Source of the DNA: an uncultured Lachnospiraceae bacterium
Lineage (GTDB): Bacteria; Bacillota; Clostridia; Lachnospirales; Lachnospiraceae
Direction of reading: 5' to 3'
Length of the DNA: 64,000 bases
Assembly: GCA_910585765.1 (NCBI GenBank)
Contig: CAJUES010000006.1
Location: forward strand, 37,865 to 101,864
Below, piece by piece: positions 53,679 to 63,115 of this stretch (position 1 is its first letter; every line of letters begins with the position of its first letter). Made by a program: the position numbers and the translations under genes. The notes under the pieces were generated by a model. The model ran no database searches and had not been told where the DNA came from. It saw only the letters and a list, made by a program, of their open reading frames with translations.

Positions 53679-54425
53679 TTAGATTATGTCGTGATCCGAA
53701 ACTGTTTCTATGTTCACCGCCGTGTTGAGCGCGATCTCCATCATCTGCGTGAAGGAGTTCTGACGCTCCTCGGCGGTCGTCGCCTCACCCGTCACCAGAC
53801 TGTCCGAGACCGTGAACATCGCAAGCGCGTTTTTCCCGCATCTCGCCGCATTCATGTACAGCGCCGCAGCTTCCATCTCCACGCAGAGCACGCCCATCTT
53901 CTGCCAGCCCTCGTTAGCCGCATCATCATCGTTGTAAAACACATCCGACGACAGGATATTCCCCACATGATAGCGCGCGCCCGCGCGTTCCGCCTGCGCG
54001 ATCGCCTCCTTCAACAGCGCATAACTTGCGATCGGGGCAAACGTGCCGTTGAGCCCGTACTGACTCGCATAATTAGAGTTCGTACACGCTCCCATGCCAA
54101 ACACGATGTCGCGGATCTTCACTTCCGCCTGCATAGCTCCGGTCGAGCCGATCCGCATGATATTGTCCACGTCAAAAAAGTGAAACAGCTCATATGAGTA
54201 GATCCCGATAGTAGGCATTCCCATACCGCTTGCCATGACGCTGATCTTCGTCCCCTTATAAGTACCTGTGTAGCCCTGTATACCCCGGATATTGTTGACG
54301 AGAACCGCATTCTCCAGAAAATTTTCAGCGATAAACTTTGACCGCAGCGGATCTCCGGGCATCAGCACAGTCTTTCCAAAAGCATCCTTCTCTGCATTGA
54401 TATGAGGTGTTGTGACTAGTGACAT
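53679..54425 (-). CDS. deoD: Purine nucleoside phosphorylase, DeoD type
   Basis: 248-residue hexameric phosphorylase that splits purine (deoxy)nucleosides to base and ribose-1-phosphate. Typical HINAEKDAFGKTVLMPGDPL, GMGMPTIGIYSYEL, VEMEAAALY and the catalytic Asp in TVSDSLVTGE. Lies between the Eis-like gene and cysE, where it is not part of the usual cluster. Short intergenic gaps suggest co-transcription. Confidence 0.95.
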   Translation of the reverse strand: MSLVTTPHINAEKDAFGKTVLMPGDPLRSKFIAENFLENAVLVNNIRGIQGYTGTYKGTKISVMASGMGMPTIGIYSYELFHFFDVDNIMRIGSTGAMQAEVKIRDIVFGMGACTNSNYASQYGLNGTFAPIASYALLKEAIAQAERAGARYHVGNILSSDVFYNDDDAANEGWQKMGVLCVEMEAAALYMNAARCGKNALAMFTVSDSLVTGEATTAEERQNSFTQMMEIALNTAVNIETVSDHDII

Positions 54426-54452
54426 ACTGCATCCCTCCTGTTTTCTGATCTG

Positions 54453-55610
54453 TCAATAAATGTCGTCCAGCCATGCCGGACCTGCTAGGTATATACTATC
54501 AAATTTCGCATTCTGTTTCAACCGGATATGCCCAAAAAGAAACGCCGTCAGCTCGCCGATCGTGACTGTGACCTCCGGGCGCATGGACGCGTCATCCGCG
54601 CCCCCTGTCCCTGGCTCATCCACGCGCTCCATGCGGCTTCCCTTCTCGTCGATATACCATATGAAGAGACCGTCATTCTCCGCGATCACCGGATCATGGA
54701 TCCGGATCGCGATCGTGATCTGACCATTCCCGGTGACATGCCCGAGCATTTCAGGCAGATTGACGATCCTTGCCATGAAAGCCGGACCTTTGCCCTCCGC
54801 CGCTTTTTCTGTCACGATGTAACATTTCCTGTCAAACGTCTGGTCGAACACCACCTCCCTGACGCTGTCAGCCCCGGTATCCGTGCAGGCAAAACACCCC
54901 TTGCGAACTCCGTTCTCCATGATCTGAAACAGATTTCCCCCGCTGCCCAGCAGTTTTGCCTGCTCAAGCTCACACTGCGCCGCGCTCCTCACCGTAAAAA
55001 AACCATAACGCCTGCACAGCCTCGCGTTGACGAAATGTGCGAGCGAGAGCAGCTCCCCCGGCGCGACCGCCTGCAGTGTCGTGTCGGGCAGATCGAGCGA
55101 TACCGTCTCTCCCCCCGCCGCCCGCCGCAGCATCTCCGCGGAGATCGTCTCTGTGTTCAGCGCGTAGCGCGGTCTGTCATAAATGTATTGAAAGCCGAAG
55201 CGCTCAAAGAAATCCGCCCCCGGCACCGTGTCGTCCGTTCCGCCCGGGTCCTCCACGAGACAGAGCGGCAGCCGCATCTGATCCTGGTATGCGAGCGCCC
55301 CCGTCATCAGATCCTCCCGGCGATGCACATCCCTGGCTGCCACTGCACGGATCAGCCCCGTCTCCACGCGCTCGATATCTGCCATACACGGAAAACGTCT
55401 CGCGCCGAGAACCGTCGGATTCCGGCGCACTGCCGCGACGCGCAGCACAAGTTCGAGCGCGGACAGTCCCCCATCCGCCTTCGCCGAAAAAGTGATGGTG
55501 TTTGCGGGCTCCCCGCGCAAAACCGCGATGCCGTGATCCCGCTCTATTTTATCGATGATAGTCCTCTCGGCTTCCCGATCCCCGATTACCTGATCCATAT
55601 CCCAATCCAA
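54453..55610 (-). CDS. Eis-like GNAT acetyltransferase with SCP2-type C-terminus
   Basis: 385 residues. The middle (IRAVAARDVHRREDLMTGAL, then ADFFERFGFQYIYDRPRY) matches the Eis family, with a degenerate acetyl-CoA loop (HRRED instead of RxxG). The last third (FMARIVNLPEMLGHV, QITIAIRIHDPVIAENDGLF) matches the Eis C-terminal SCP2-like domain. Eis proteins acetylate amines, including aminoglycosides; substrate here unknown, and the altered loop may reduce acetyl-CoA binding. Starts at a TTG by position (LDWDMDQVIG); the start is uncertain. Confidence 0.72.
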   Translation of the reverse strand: MDWDMDQVIGDREAERTIIDKIERDHGIAVLRGEPANTITFSAKADGGLSALELVLRVAAVRRNPTVLGARRFPCMADIERVETGLIRAVAARDVHRREDLMTGALAYQDQMRLPLCLVEDPGGTDDTVPGADFFERFGFQYIYDRPRYALNTETISAEMLRRAAGGETVSLDLPDTTLQAVAPGELLSLAHFVNARLCRRYGFFTVRSAAQCELEQAKLLGSGGNLFQIMENGVRKGCFACTDTGADSVREVVFDQTFDRKCYIVTEKAAEGKGPAFMARIVNLPEMLGHVTGNGQITIAIRIHDPVIAENDGLFIWYIDEKGSRMERVDEPGTGGADDASMRPEVTVTIGELTAFLFGHIRLKQNAKFDSIYLAGPAWLDDIY

Positions 55611-55657
55611 CCGTCTTCCTTCTCTGCATCGATCTCATACTCGTACAGGCGCATAGT

Positions 55658-56218
55658 TCAATCATGCTCCCGCACACTGCACCCGGGACAGCCCTCGCAG
55701 GAACGCTGCTCCTTCGCGTCAGCCGCCTCCATCGTAGCCATCTCCCTCGGGCTTGTGAGCAGGCAGACCGCCTGCGCGGAGATTCCTCTCCCTTCCCCCG
55801 TGAAGCCAAGTCCCTCCTCCGTAGTCGCCTTGACATTGACCTGATCCGCGCTGATCCCCAGCGCCCCTGCGATATTCTCGCGCATCTGGTCGATGTGAGG
55901 ACGCATTTTGGGCGCCTGCGCGATGATCGTTGCATCGATATTCTCGATAAAAAACATATTTTCTTCCAGCAGCTTCCCGACCTTCTCCAGCAGGATCACA
56001 CTCGAGATCCCCTTGTAGGCGGGATCCGTGTCCGGAAAATGCTTTCCGATATCGCCGAGCGCCGCGGCGCCTAACAGCGCATCCGCTATCGCGTGCAGCA
56101 GCACGTCCGCATCGGAGTGCCCTAACAGCCCCAGCTCGTACGGTATCGTCACGCCGCCCATGACAAGCGGACGCCCCTCCACCAGACGGTGCACGTCATA
56201 ACCCATTCCTATTCTCAT
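55658..56218 (-). CDS. ispF: 2-C-methyl-D-erythritol 2,4-cyclodiphosphate synthase with Cys tail
   Basis: Trimeric enzyme of the MEP isoprenoid pathway. Metal ligands in MGYDVHRL and the His of LLGHSDADVLLHAI, plus KATTEEGLGFTGEG. Family length is about 157 residues; this protein has 186. The extra ~28-residue tail ends in a CEGCPGC motif that could bind a metal or Fe-S centre. ispD is not adjacent. GGGAGG precedes the ATG. Confidence 0.95.
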   Translation of the reverse strand: MRIGMGYDVHRLVEGRPLVMGGVTIPYELGLLGHSDADVLLHAIADALLGAAALGDIGKHFPDTDPAYKGISSVILLEKVGKLLEENMFFIENIDATIIAQAPKMRPHIDQMRENIAGALGISADQVNVKATTEEGLGFTGEGRGISAQAVCLLTSPREMATMEAADAKEQRSCEGCPGCSVREHD

Positions 56219-56241
56219 CTACAGCCTCCCTGTCCGATCTG

Positions 56242-57744
56242 TCATCTTGCGGGTATCACCAGCCTGTCAAATCCGTCGAGCAGCTCCAGCACGATGTCAA
56301 AGAGCCTGTCGCAGTCACCCTCCCTGACACCCTCGATATTGAGCGGCATCTGCGGATCGTGGAGCGACATGCGCAGCAGCAGCCAGCCCTTCACCTCGTC
56401 CGTGTCAAAGGTGATGCGGATGCCTTCGTAAGAGTTGGGCGCGATGTGATAACCTCTCTCCTTCGCGCGCGCCTCAAATGTGCTCAGGGCATCCTTTCCA
56501 TAGGACTTGAAATCATCGCCCTGGATCTTGAAACGGTACTCCCGCTCCTCAAAACCTTTTTCGAGCGTTTCGATGAAGGAGGCAAGCGCTTTGCCCTCCC
56601 TCGCCGCCTTCGCCAGCGCGATCAGCAGCTTCACCGCCATATACGCCCCGTCGTCGAGGAAATAATTCTCGCTGAGCGCACCGTGCCCCGAGGTCTCGAT
56701 CGCAAGCGGCGATACCACGCCCTCGCTGTTCAGGCGGATCGACTCATTGATGACATTCTTGTACCCTCTCATATACCTGTGGTGCTTCATGCCGATGCCC
56801 TCGATAAAGCGCGTCAGCCTGTCGCTGGTGACAGAGTCCGTCACGATCGTTCCGCCCGGGTAATCCCCGGCGATGATCGCCGTCATCATCGCGATGATCG
56901 CATCCCGGTTCACCTCGTCGCCGTTTGGAAGCACCGCCGACATTCTGTCCACGTCCGTATCAAATATGATGCCCAGATCCGCCTTGTTCTCCAGCACCGC
57001 CTGTCTGATCGCCTCCATCGCCTCCCTGTTCTCAGGGTTTGGTATATGATTCGGGAAATGACCGTCGGGCTCGAGGAACTGACTTCCCGTCGTGTCCGCA
57101 CCGAGCGGATCCAACACCTTCTCCACAAAAAAGCCGCCGGCACCGTTTCCCGTGTCCACCACGATATGCAGCCCTGCGAGCGGTCTGTCATAGTCATCGG
57201 CATTGATACTCTTTCTTATCTTCTCCTGCAGAAATCCACAATATACAGAGATGGAGTCAACTTTTTCCACAGCGGACAGATCAGCCTCCACCACGGCAAG
57301 CCCCGAAGCCGTCTCGAGCACCTTCGTGATATCGTCATGCTCCAATCCGCCGTCCCTGTCAAAAAACTTGTAACCGTTCCTGTTAAACGGCAGGTGGCTC
57401 GCCGTGATCATGATCGCCCCGTCAAAGGCAAACGCCTCAAACACTGTCGTCATGAACATCGAGGGCGTCGACACCAGACCGCAGTCGTATACCTTTGCCC
57501 CCGCTGCCACGATCCCCTTCGCCGCCGCAGCAAACAGGCTGTCCGCCGTGATCCTCGAATCATGACCGATCCCGATCCGCAATTCATCCGTCCTCTTTCC
57601 CTTTTTCTCCGCAAGCCATCTGACAAAGCCACCGCCGATCAGATTTCCAGCATCCCCGGTGAGATTCACATTCTCCCTCGCAATCCCCTCACACGCGATC
57701 CCGCGTATGTCGCTTCCGTTCTGAAGCTTCATAATATCAGCCAT
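56242..57744 (-). CDS. Phosphomannomutase/phosphoglucomutase-type phosphohexomutase
   Basis: 500 residues from the ATG at 57744 (MADIMKLQNG), which follows CGGAGG; upstream in-frame codons lack a ribosome site. Active-site Ser in MITASHLPFNRNGYKF, Mg loop IIFDTDVDRMS, sugar loop ETSGHGA and the phosphate loop SYEGIRITFDT. Interconverts hexose 6- and 1-phosphates for surface glycans; mannose versus glucose preference cannot be told. Two repeat elements lie upstream. Confidence 0.9.
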   Translation of the reverse strand: MADIMKLQNGSDIRGIACEGIARENVNLTGDAGNLIGGGFVRWLAEKKGKRTDELRIGIGHDSRITADSLFAAAAKGIVAAGAKVYDCGLVSTPSMFMTTVFEAFAFDGAIMITASHLPFNRNGYKFFDRDGGLEHDDITKVLETASGLAVVEADLSAVEKVDSISVYCGFLQEKIRKSINADDYDRPLAGLHIVVDTGNGAGGFFVEKVLDPLGADTTGSQFLEPDGHFPNHIPNPENREAMEAIRQAVLENKADLGIIFDTDVDRMSAVLPNGDEVNRDAIIAMMTAIIAGDYPGGTIVTDSVTSDRLTRFIEGIGMKHHRYMRGYKNVINESIRLNSEGVVSPLAIETSGHGALSENYFLDDGAYMAVKLLIALAKAAREGKALASFIETLEKGFEEREYRFKIQGDDFKSYGKDALSTFEARAKERGYHIAPNSYEGIRITFDTDEVKGWLLLRMSLHDPQMPLNIEGVREGDCDRLFDIVLELLDGFDRLVIPAR

Positions 57745-57783
57745 CTCATATCCTCCGTGAAATCCGGTTCCGACACAGAACCC

Positions 57784-57962
57784 TTTAGGAACTGTAGAAA
57801 AATAACTGACGCATCTTGACTTGTCTATTTCTCCGATTATGCATATCAAAAAGCCTCGCCGTAGCCCGCTACGCCTACGTTTTTTGACAATTGCTTTAGC
57901 AATTTCACCTCGAAGAAATATCCTGCGCAAGTTGCATCGGTTATTTTCCTACAGCTCCTTAC
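57784..57962. mobile_element. Palindromic MITE-like element (long copy, AGGAACTG family)
   Basis: Arms 57787-57818 and 57928-57959 (32 bases, five mismatches) begin AGGAACTGTAG and end CTACAGCTCCT. The centre has smaller stems (ATTGC-ttta-GCAAT near 57889) but no coding frame. Same ends as 6213-6272 and 47053-47114. Confidence 0.7.
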
Positions 57963-57965
57963 TTT

Positions 57966-58014
57966 GAGAGCTGTTCAAAAAACAACCCATGCGTCTTATC
58001 CTGAAAGTTCCTTA
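57966..58014. repeat. Degenerate short copy of the AGGAACTG-family element
   Basis: AGAGCTGTTC at the left, AAGTTCCTTA at the right and CATGCGTCTT inside; similar in length and layout to the short copy at 47053 but diverged. Directly follows the long copy. Confidence 0.4.
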
Positions 58015-58118
58015 TTGTGTTTTGGCAAACGACAAAAATATCTGCGTTTCCTATACACATTAATCATAATACCATAATCTTCTTAAAAAAGAAATATCCA
58101 TTCGCACGCTTTCACAAA

Positions 58119-58133
58119 TGTGATATTTTCACA
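58119..58133. promoter_or_regulatory. CRP/FNR-like palindrome upstream of the CmpB-like gene
   Basis: TGTGA-TATTT-TCACA. The half-sites match CRP consensus but the spacer is five rather than six. It lies about 145 bases before the CmpB-like start in AT-rich DNA; no clear sigma-A promoter is visible between. Role uncertain. Confidence 0.3.
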
Positions 58134-58278
58134 CTTGTTAAATTTTTCACGAAATGATATGTATTTTTTATGATGGGATTTATAGTTTTACAAAGGCATC
58201 TGTAGTTTACACGAATAGACCTATACTTTACTAGGAGATACTGTTAAAAAAGAAGATCAATATCAAAGGAGACCCGAC

Positions 58279-58866
58279 TTGCATTCTGTGAAAAAAGCAT
58301 ACCCAAAAACCGTCTATCCATTTGACTACTATGCACTGCTGTTTTTTACAACGGCTTTCGCCGGTTGGCTTTGGGAGGTCCTGCTCTATCTTGTGACAGC
58401 CCACACCTTTGTGAACCGCGGCGTGTACAGAGGACCTTATCTGCCTATCTACGGCGCAGGCTGTGTTCTGCTGATCCTGCTGCTGCGCAGACTGCGCAGA
58501 CACCCAGCGGCTGTTTTTGTGCTCTCCTGCATTTTCTGCACTGCATTGGAATACTTCTCCGGTGTTTGGCTCCTGTGGAAATGGGGTGTCCGCTGGTGGG
58601 ATTACAGCAGGCATCCCTACAATGTAGACGGGCACATCTGCCTGACAGGCGCTGTCGGTTTCGGACTCGGCGGCGTGCTGCTCATCTGCGTCCTGCAGCC
58701 CGTCTTCAACAGATATTACCACCGCATGACGATCGCTGTACGCGTGACGCTGTGCATCGTATTCACGCTGATCTTTATCGCCGACGCCGCTTACTCCGCC
58801 ATGCTGCCCCACACCGGCGAGCATGTCAACACTTTTTTCCTTGCATTTAGTCGGCAACTCCCTTAA
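58279..58866 (+). CDS. CmpB-like putative ABC transporter permease-family membrane protein
   Basis: 195 residues, five or so TM helices: YYALLFFTTAFAGWLWEVLL, NRGVYRGPYLPIYGAGCVLL, ALEYFSGVWLLWKW, WWDYSRHPYNVDGHICL. The GWLWE and NRG..GP.LPIYG blocks match the family named ABC_trans_CmpB, common in Firmicutes, whose transport role is unproven. Starts with TTG, seven bases after AAAGGAG. No ATPase partner nearby. Confidence 0.85.
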   Translation: MHSVKKAYPKTVYPFDYYALLFFTTAFAGWLWEVLLYLVTAHTFVNRGVYRGPYLPIYGAGCVLLILLLRRLRRHPAAVFVLSCIFCTALEYFSGVWLLWKWGVRWWDYSRHPYNVDGHICLTGAVGFGLGGVLLICVLQPVFNRYYHRMTIAVRVTLCIVFTLIFIADAAYSAMLPHTGEHVNTFFLAFSRQLP

Positions 58867-59086
58867 TATAAAGACAGCGGCAGATGCAGCGCGATTTGTG
58901 CAGCAGACCTGAAACGTGTTTGAAATTAGCCTGGGAATCTAAAAAATTGATTTGAATCGCCGATTTAGATATAATAACGATTCATTTTGACCCTGAAAAA
59001 CATGATATATTGAAATGTCTCATTTACAAAAATTTGTAAACTGCTGCTAAAATATATATTTATATTATAGAAGGGATTGACCTATC

Positions 59087-59587
59087 ATGAAAAATATGGA
59101 GATTGAAAAGAAATACACCATCAAAAAACTGCCCGATAACCTTGAAACCTACCCCTGCAAGATCATCGAGCAGGCATACCTCAACACCGCCCCCGTCGTG
59201 CGCATACGCAGATCGGACGACGAATACTATCTGACCTACAAGGGCAGCGGCCTGATGGCGCGGGAGGAGTATAACCTGCCGCTCGACGAGGCGTCCTACC
59301 GTCATCTGCTCAAAAAAGCTGACGGGAATGTCATATCCAAGAAAAGATATGTCATCCCCATCGAAGATCCACAGTTTGACGGCAGCTACACCCCGCAGAG
59401 CACGCCAGCGCTCCGCATCGAACTCGACGTGTTTGCCCCGCCGTTTGCGCCCTTAGTCATGGCGGAGGTGGAGTTTCCACAGATCGAGATGGCAGACGCC
59501 TTCGTCCCGCCTGCATGGTTTGCCGAGGACGTCACCGCCAATCCCGAATACCACAACTCTGTCATGAGCCGGAGGCGGTTTGACTGA
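59087..59587 (+). CDS. CYTH-domain (triphosphate tunnel) protein
   Basis: 166 residues. EIEKKY at residues 5-10 is the CYTH signature, and alternating charged residues (RIRRSDDEYYLTYKG, EEYNLPL, KKRYVI, RIELDVF, AEVEF) line the tunnel that binds triphosphate. Family members hydrolyse inorganic triphosphate or related substrates. AT-rich upstream DNA contains TTTACAAAAATTTGTAAA (59031-59048), a possible operator. Confidence 0.9.
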   Translation: MKNMEIEKKYTIKKLPDNLETYPCKIIEQAYLNTAPVVRIRRSDDEYYLTYKGSGLMAREEYNLPLDEASYRHLLKKADGNVISKKRYVIPIEDPQFDGSYTPQSTPALRIELDVFAPPFAPLVMAEVEFPQIEMADAFVPPAWFAEDVTANPEYHNSVMSRRRFD

Positions 59588-59618
59588 CTCAAGTCAACCG
59601 CCCCATCATCTCACCGAC

Positions 59619-62600
59619 TTATTCAGAGTCGTACCTGTCACGTCTGAACTGTATAAAACCAACAACTGCCACGGCAACCATGCTGACAGCTACCACACCG
59701 ATCAGAACTTTCAGCAGTATTCCGAGCATTCCCGGCTGCTCTTTGTCAGAAGCAGCGGCATCTGCCGGCAGAACCACCAGGTCCATGCCATCCTCTCCTG
59801 TCGACAAAACGATATGTTCCAGCTCCACATCCGTGTCCGGTATGAGCGCCTCAGCCGTATCATTTCCCGTCCCGGCAGCATTCGCACCGGCATCTGAGAC
59901 GATGTTCCCTGTTATCGTCGTCCCAGCGGCAGATGATGCGGAGGTCTTCGGCGGCGCTGTGGAGGCTGCCGGCGGTGTGGCTGATGCAGCCGGCGGCACT
60001 GCCGCTGCCTGGTCTGTCACGGCAGTGTTCCCATCCCCCTGCGGAAGCACCACAACCGGCACATTGTCGGTCTTTGGCGCCGCCGGCTGGCTGTTGGCAG
60101 TGCTGTTTACCGTGTTATTGCCTGCGGCATTATTTGCGGAATTGTAGGAAGCGGCATTTTCGGATCCACTCTGGGATGCCTGATTCTCCTGCTTTCCCGC
60201 CGAGGGCTTGTCCTGTGTCGACGGCGCCGTCTCCTGTTTCGGATTGTCCTTCACAAACACCACATCCAGAATATTGCCCCCGCCCTTCAGATCCTCGGAC
60301 TTGACTGTATACTTCATAGACTTGCTGTCAGTCACTTTCAGCGCAATATTGTTCAGGTAAAGCCCGCTGATCCGGTATCCTTCCTTCGCGTCTATGGCAA
60401 TTGTCCGCTTCTGTCCTTTTTCTGAGATCGTGCATATTTTATTGTTTTTATCTTCCTGGAACACGGCATCGCCGCCCTCAGTATTCATGATGAGCAGTTT
60501 CTGGCTGATCGTATCTGCCTCGGGCTCTCCTTTGAGCGCCACAACCGCAAAGGGGCTGAACGAATAGCAGGTGACGATCAGACCTTTATCCGTCACAATG
60601 CAGTCAAGTTCCTCCACACCAGTGATCGTGCCATTTTTGTCTCTCGTAAAGTGATACGCCTTGTAGCTCACACCTGCATTCTCCGGTCCGAAACCTTCCG
60701 GAAAGCCGATGTGCAGCCTGACACTGGATCCTGTGCTCAGTATATTCTCATTGCAGGTCATCAGCTTGAGATCGTAGGTAGCGCTCTTTACTATGGTGCA
60801 CTCATCGGGAAGCTTGCCTTCTATCTTCTCTAGCATCTCCCCGCTCTGCTTCGCGGGATCGCTCTCCACCACCACCTCGGGCTTCGAAGCCGTCAAGACG
60901 ATGTTCTTCACATCCCTGAGTTTCTGATTATTCTCATTCACCCAGTCGCCGCAGAATATGTCCATCGGCTCCAACAGCTTGGGTTTCGCGCCCAGATTCA
61001 GATAGATCCCCTCATTCCTGTGTGCACAGATTGATATCTTTATCTTCGCACTGTAGATAAAGCTGTCCGGTGCCTTCAGGCTGCCTATCCCCTGCAGACC
61101 GGTGATCTGGAACGTATAATCAGCGTAATTGTCCGCCAGCTGATCACTCGGCGTAAAGTCGAACTCCACCGTGCGGTCTCCATCCCATGTAAAATTCTCG
61201 ATCTTGCTGTTCTCCTCCGCACTCCAGCCATTTTTTACAGTGACTTTATATCCGGCTTTCTGCCCGTTGATCTCCACGAGCTGTTCGTTGAACACCGCCG
61301 TAATATGATATTTCTTTCCACAGGAAATAAAGCTCGTATTGTTTGGCGTGAGTTTTCTGGCAAAGGGTGACGGGACAAATGTGCCCTTCGGATTGTCCAG
61401 CTTTCCCGTGGAGACGATGAAATCTGCCTCCGTCCCCTGGAATTTCCAGTTCTTTTCCAGTTCCTCCGCAGTCAGGTCATCACCGTAGAGCGGACCCGCA
61501 GGCGCCTTTTTCGTGACCGCAAACTCAATATACCTGCTGTTCCCGTTGGCAAGGAGCAGCGCATCCGCATGCTGCGGCATCATAAAAGGCTTAGGATCGG
61601 CATAGCCCCAGCTGCCGACTTCATACTCTCCAGTTCCTGGCATATACTGATAAAAGCGGGCCAGCATATACACGCCCTCGCGGTCGACCGCATTCTGATA
61701 TCCCATGCCCTTGTAGCTTACCTTAAATACACCTACCGCCCCTTCTGACTCCGTCCCATTCCGGTACTGCACCAGAAGTCCCTCTTTGTCAAAGCGCTTT
61801 TCATATCCGTCCTCGTCCGTATCCCCGTCCGTGTTCCCCGTATCCGGTTCCGGTTCTTCCCCCTCAGAGCCTCCTTCCGGTCCCGAAAGCTGCGGATAGG
61901 TAAACCGAAAACCGCTGCCTGACATAACGCCGTCGGGCTTGTGGTTCGCATCCATCACCGATCTGTCAGCCAGCAGATACTTTCCACTGTCAACAGTACC
62001 CTTCATACCGTCTCCGGCTGTGGCATCCACACCATACCACTTTCCGTCGATCTGTACATAGTTCCACATGTGAAGATTGTCGCTGCCGTCCGGCGCCCGG
62101 TAGTTTCCCTGCACCAGCACGCTGTTGATCCCCATGGCATCCAGCACGGTCTTGACCGCCCTGGCATAACCTTCACACAGGCTCTGTCCCTTCACGAGCG
62201 CACCGTAGGAGGTTCTCACATGCCCTGCGTTGCCCGCATCACAATTTGTGTCGAGCCTGTATTCGGTGTTGTCTATAATGGCATTGTACACATACGCCAC
62301 CTGCTCCCGGACTGACGAGGAATTCCCCTTCGCGCCCTTTACGATCTCGCTGATCCTGGCATCCTGCTCCTTTTCCGCACGCTCTACCTGCTGCGTGTCG
62401 GCAAATCCCTCCACAAAATAGTTCTCGGTCCTGCCGATTCCCAGAACAACCTTGTACACATCGCCGCTCTTGCTCATCGAGACCGACAGATTTGAAAAAT
62501 CCACATAAAAAATATCCGGATAATCTGCATAAAAAGCATCCCTTGCCGCCCCGTACTGGCGCAGCAGCTCGTCCTTGTCCGTCTCATAGCGCGCAGCCTG

Positions 62601-62843
62601 CTCACTGGTCATATGCCCCTTTTCCACCAGATCATACTCCTGCGTACCCGTCTTGAAGATCCCCTGCACATACATCTCGTACATGGCATCATAAATAATT
62701 TTGGCATCACCTTTCAGCTGACTGTAATAATACCGACTTGCGTTCGTGTTTGCTGCATAGACACTGCCGCCCGCGCCCGCCATACCATATGGCAGCACCA
62801 GCAGCAGGGCGAGCATGACAGCAAAAATTCTCGTTCGTCTCAT
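59619..62843 (-). CDS. Large cell-surface protein with transglutaminase-like domain
   Basis: 1074 residues. Signal peptide (IFAVMLALLLVLPYGMAGAG). Transglutaminase/protease-like domain at about 170-300 with the Cys in KGQSLCEGYARAV, His in LHMWNYV and Asp in WYGVDAT, a complete triad. Then an acidic linker, several beta-rich repeats of unknown type, an Ala/Pro/Ser/Thr/Asn-rich stalk (about 870-1020) and a C-terminal TM helix (VLIGVVAVSMVAVAVVGFI) with a short basic end. No LPxTG. Likely membrane-anchored on a long stalk; may cross-link or cleave surface peptides, as related clostridial proteins are thought to do. Confidence 0.85.
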   Translation of the reverse strand: MRRTRIFAVMLALLLVLPYGMAGAGGSVYAANTNASRYYYSQLKGDAKIIYDAMYEMYVQGIFKTGTQEYDLVEKGHMTSEQAARYETDKDELLRQYGAARDAFYADYPDIFYVDFSNLSVSMSKSGDVYKVVLGIGRTENYFVEGFADTQQVERAEKEQDARISEIVKGAKGNSSSVREQVAYVYNAIIDNTEYRLDTNCDAGNAGHVRTSYGALVKGQSLCEGYARAVKTVLDAMGINSVLVQGNYRAPDGSDNLHMWNYVQIDGKWYGVDATAGDGMKGTVDSGKYLLADRSVMDANHKPDGVMSGSGFRFTYPQLSGPEGGSEGEEPEPDTGNTDGDTDEDGYEKRFDKEGLLVQYRNGTESEGAVGVFKVSYKGMGYQNAVDREGVYMLARFYQYMPGTGEYEVGSWGYADPKPFMMPQHADALLLANGNSRYIEFAVTKKAPAGPLYGDDLTAEELEKNWKFQGTEADFIVSTGKLDNPKGTFVPSPFARKLTPNNTSFISCGKKYHITAVFNEQLVEINGQKAGYKVTVKNGWSAEENSKIENFTWDGDRTVEFDFTPSDQLADNYADYTFQITGLQGIGSLKAPDSFIYSAKIKISICAHRNEGIYLNLGAKPKLLEPMDIFCGDWVNENNQKLRDVKNIVLTASKPEVVVESDPAKQSGEMLEKIEGKLPDECTIVKSATYDLKLMTCNENILSTGSSVRLHIGFPEGFGPENAGVSYKAYHFTRDKNGTITGVEELDCIVTDKGLIVTCYSFSPFAVVALKGEPEADTISQKLLIMNTEGGDAVFQEDKNNKICTISEKGQKRTIAIDAKEGYRISGLYLNNIALKVTDSKSMKYTVKSEDLKGGGNILDVVFVKDNPKQETAPSTQDKPSAGKQENQASQSGSENAASYNSANNAAGNNTVNSTANSQPAAPKTDNVPVVVLPQGDGNTAVTDQAAAVPPAASATPPAASTAPPKTSASSAAGTTITGNIVSDAGANAAGTGNDTAEALIPDTDVELEHIVLSTGEDGMDLVVLPADAAASDKEQPGMLGILLKVLIGVVAVSMVAVAVVGFIQFRRDRYDSE

Positions 62844-63039
62844 CCCTCTACTCCCCTTTTACTAAAGATTTTTAAAAAATAGTATCAGCTTTGCTGTTAA
62901 TTGTCAAGAAATGGGAATTTATTTAACATTTTGTAACAATTATGTCATTTTCGCTGCCTGGACTGGAACTTTATACTTTCTTGCCGGAATCATGAGACTT
63001 CTTTCAAACGTTGACACGCATGCTGAATAATTTTGCAGT

Positions 63040-63090
63040 AAAAAAAGACGAAATCCCTTGATTTTTCAAGGCTTCCCGTCCTTTTTACTA
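63040..63090. terminator. Bidirectional terminator-like hairpin
   Basis: GTAAAAAAAGACG (63040-63052) with CGTCCTTTTTAC (63079-63090), and inner CCTTG/CAAGG. A- and T-runs on both sides. Confidence 0.65.
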
Positions 63091-63115
63091 AATATACAGC
63101 TTGCTTAAAATCCTG

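Noticed and set aside
54528..55844. 438-residue plus-strand frame over the Eis-like and ispF genes
   Set aside because: Crosses two minus-strand genes in antisense; Arg/His-rich, no domain.
56359..57819. 486-residue plus-strand frame over the phosphohexomutase gene
   Set aside because: Antisense shadow; its end runs into the repeat element.
58231..58857. 208-residue minus-strand frame
   Set aside because: Antisense of the CmpB-like membrane gene, which has the ribosome site and hydrophobic pattern of a real protein.
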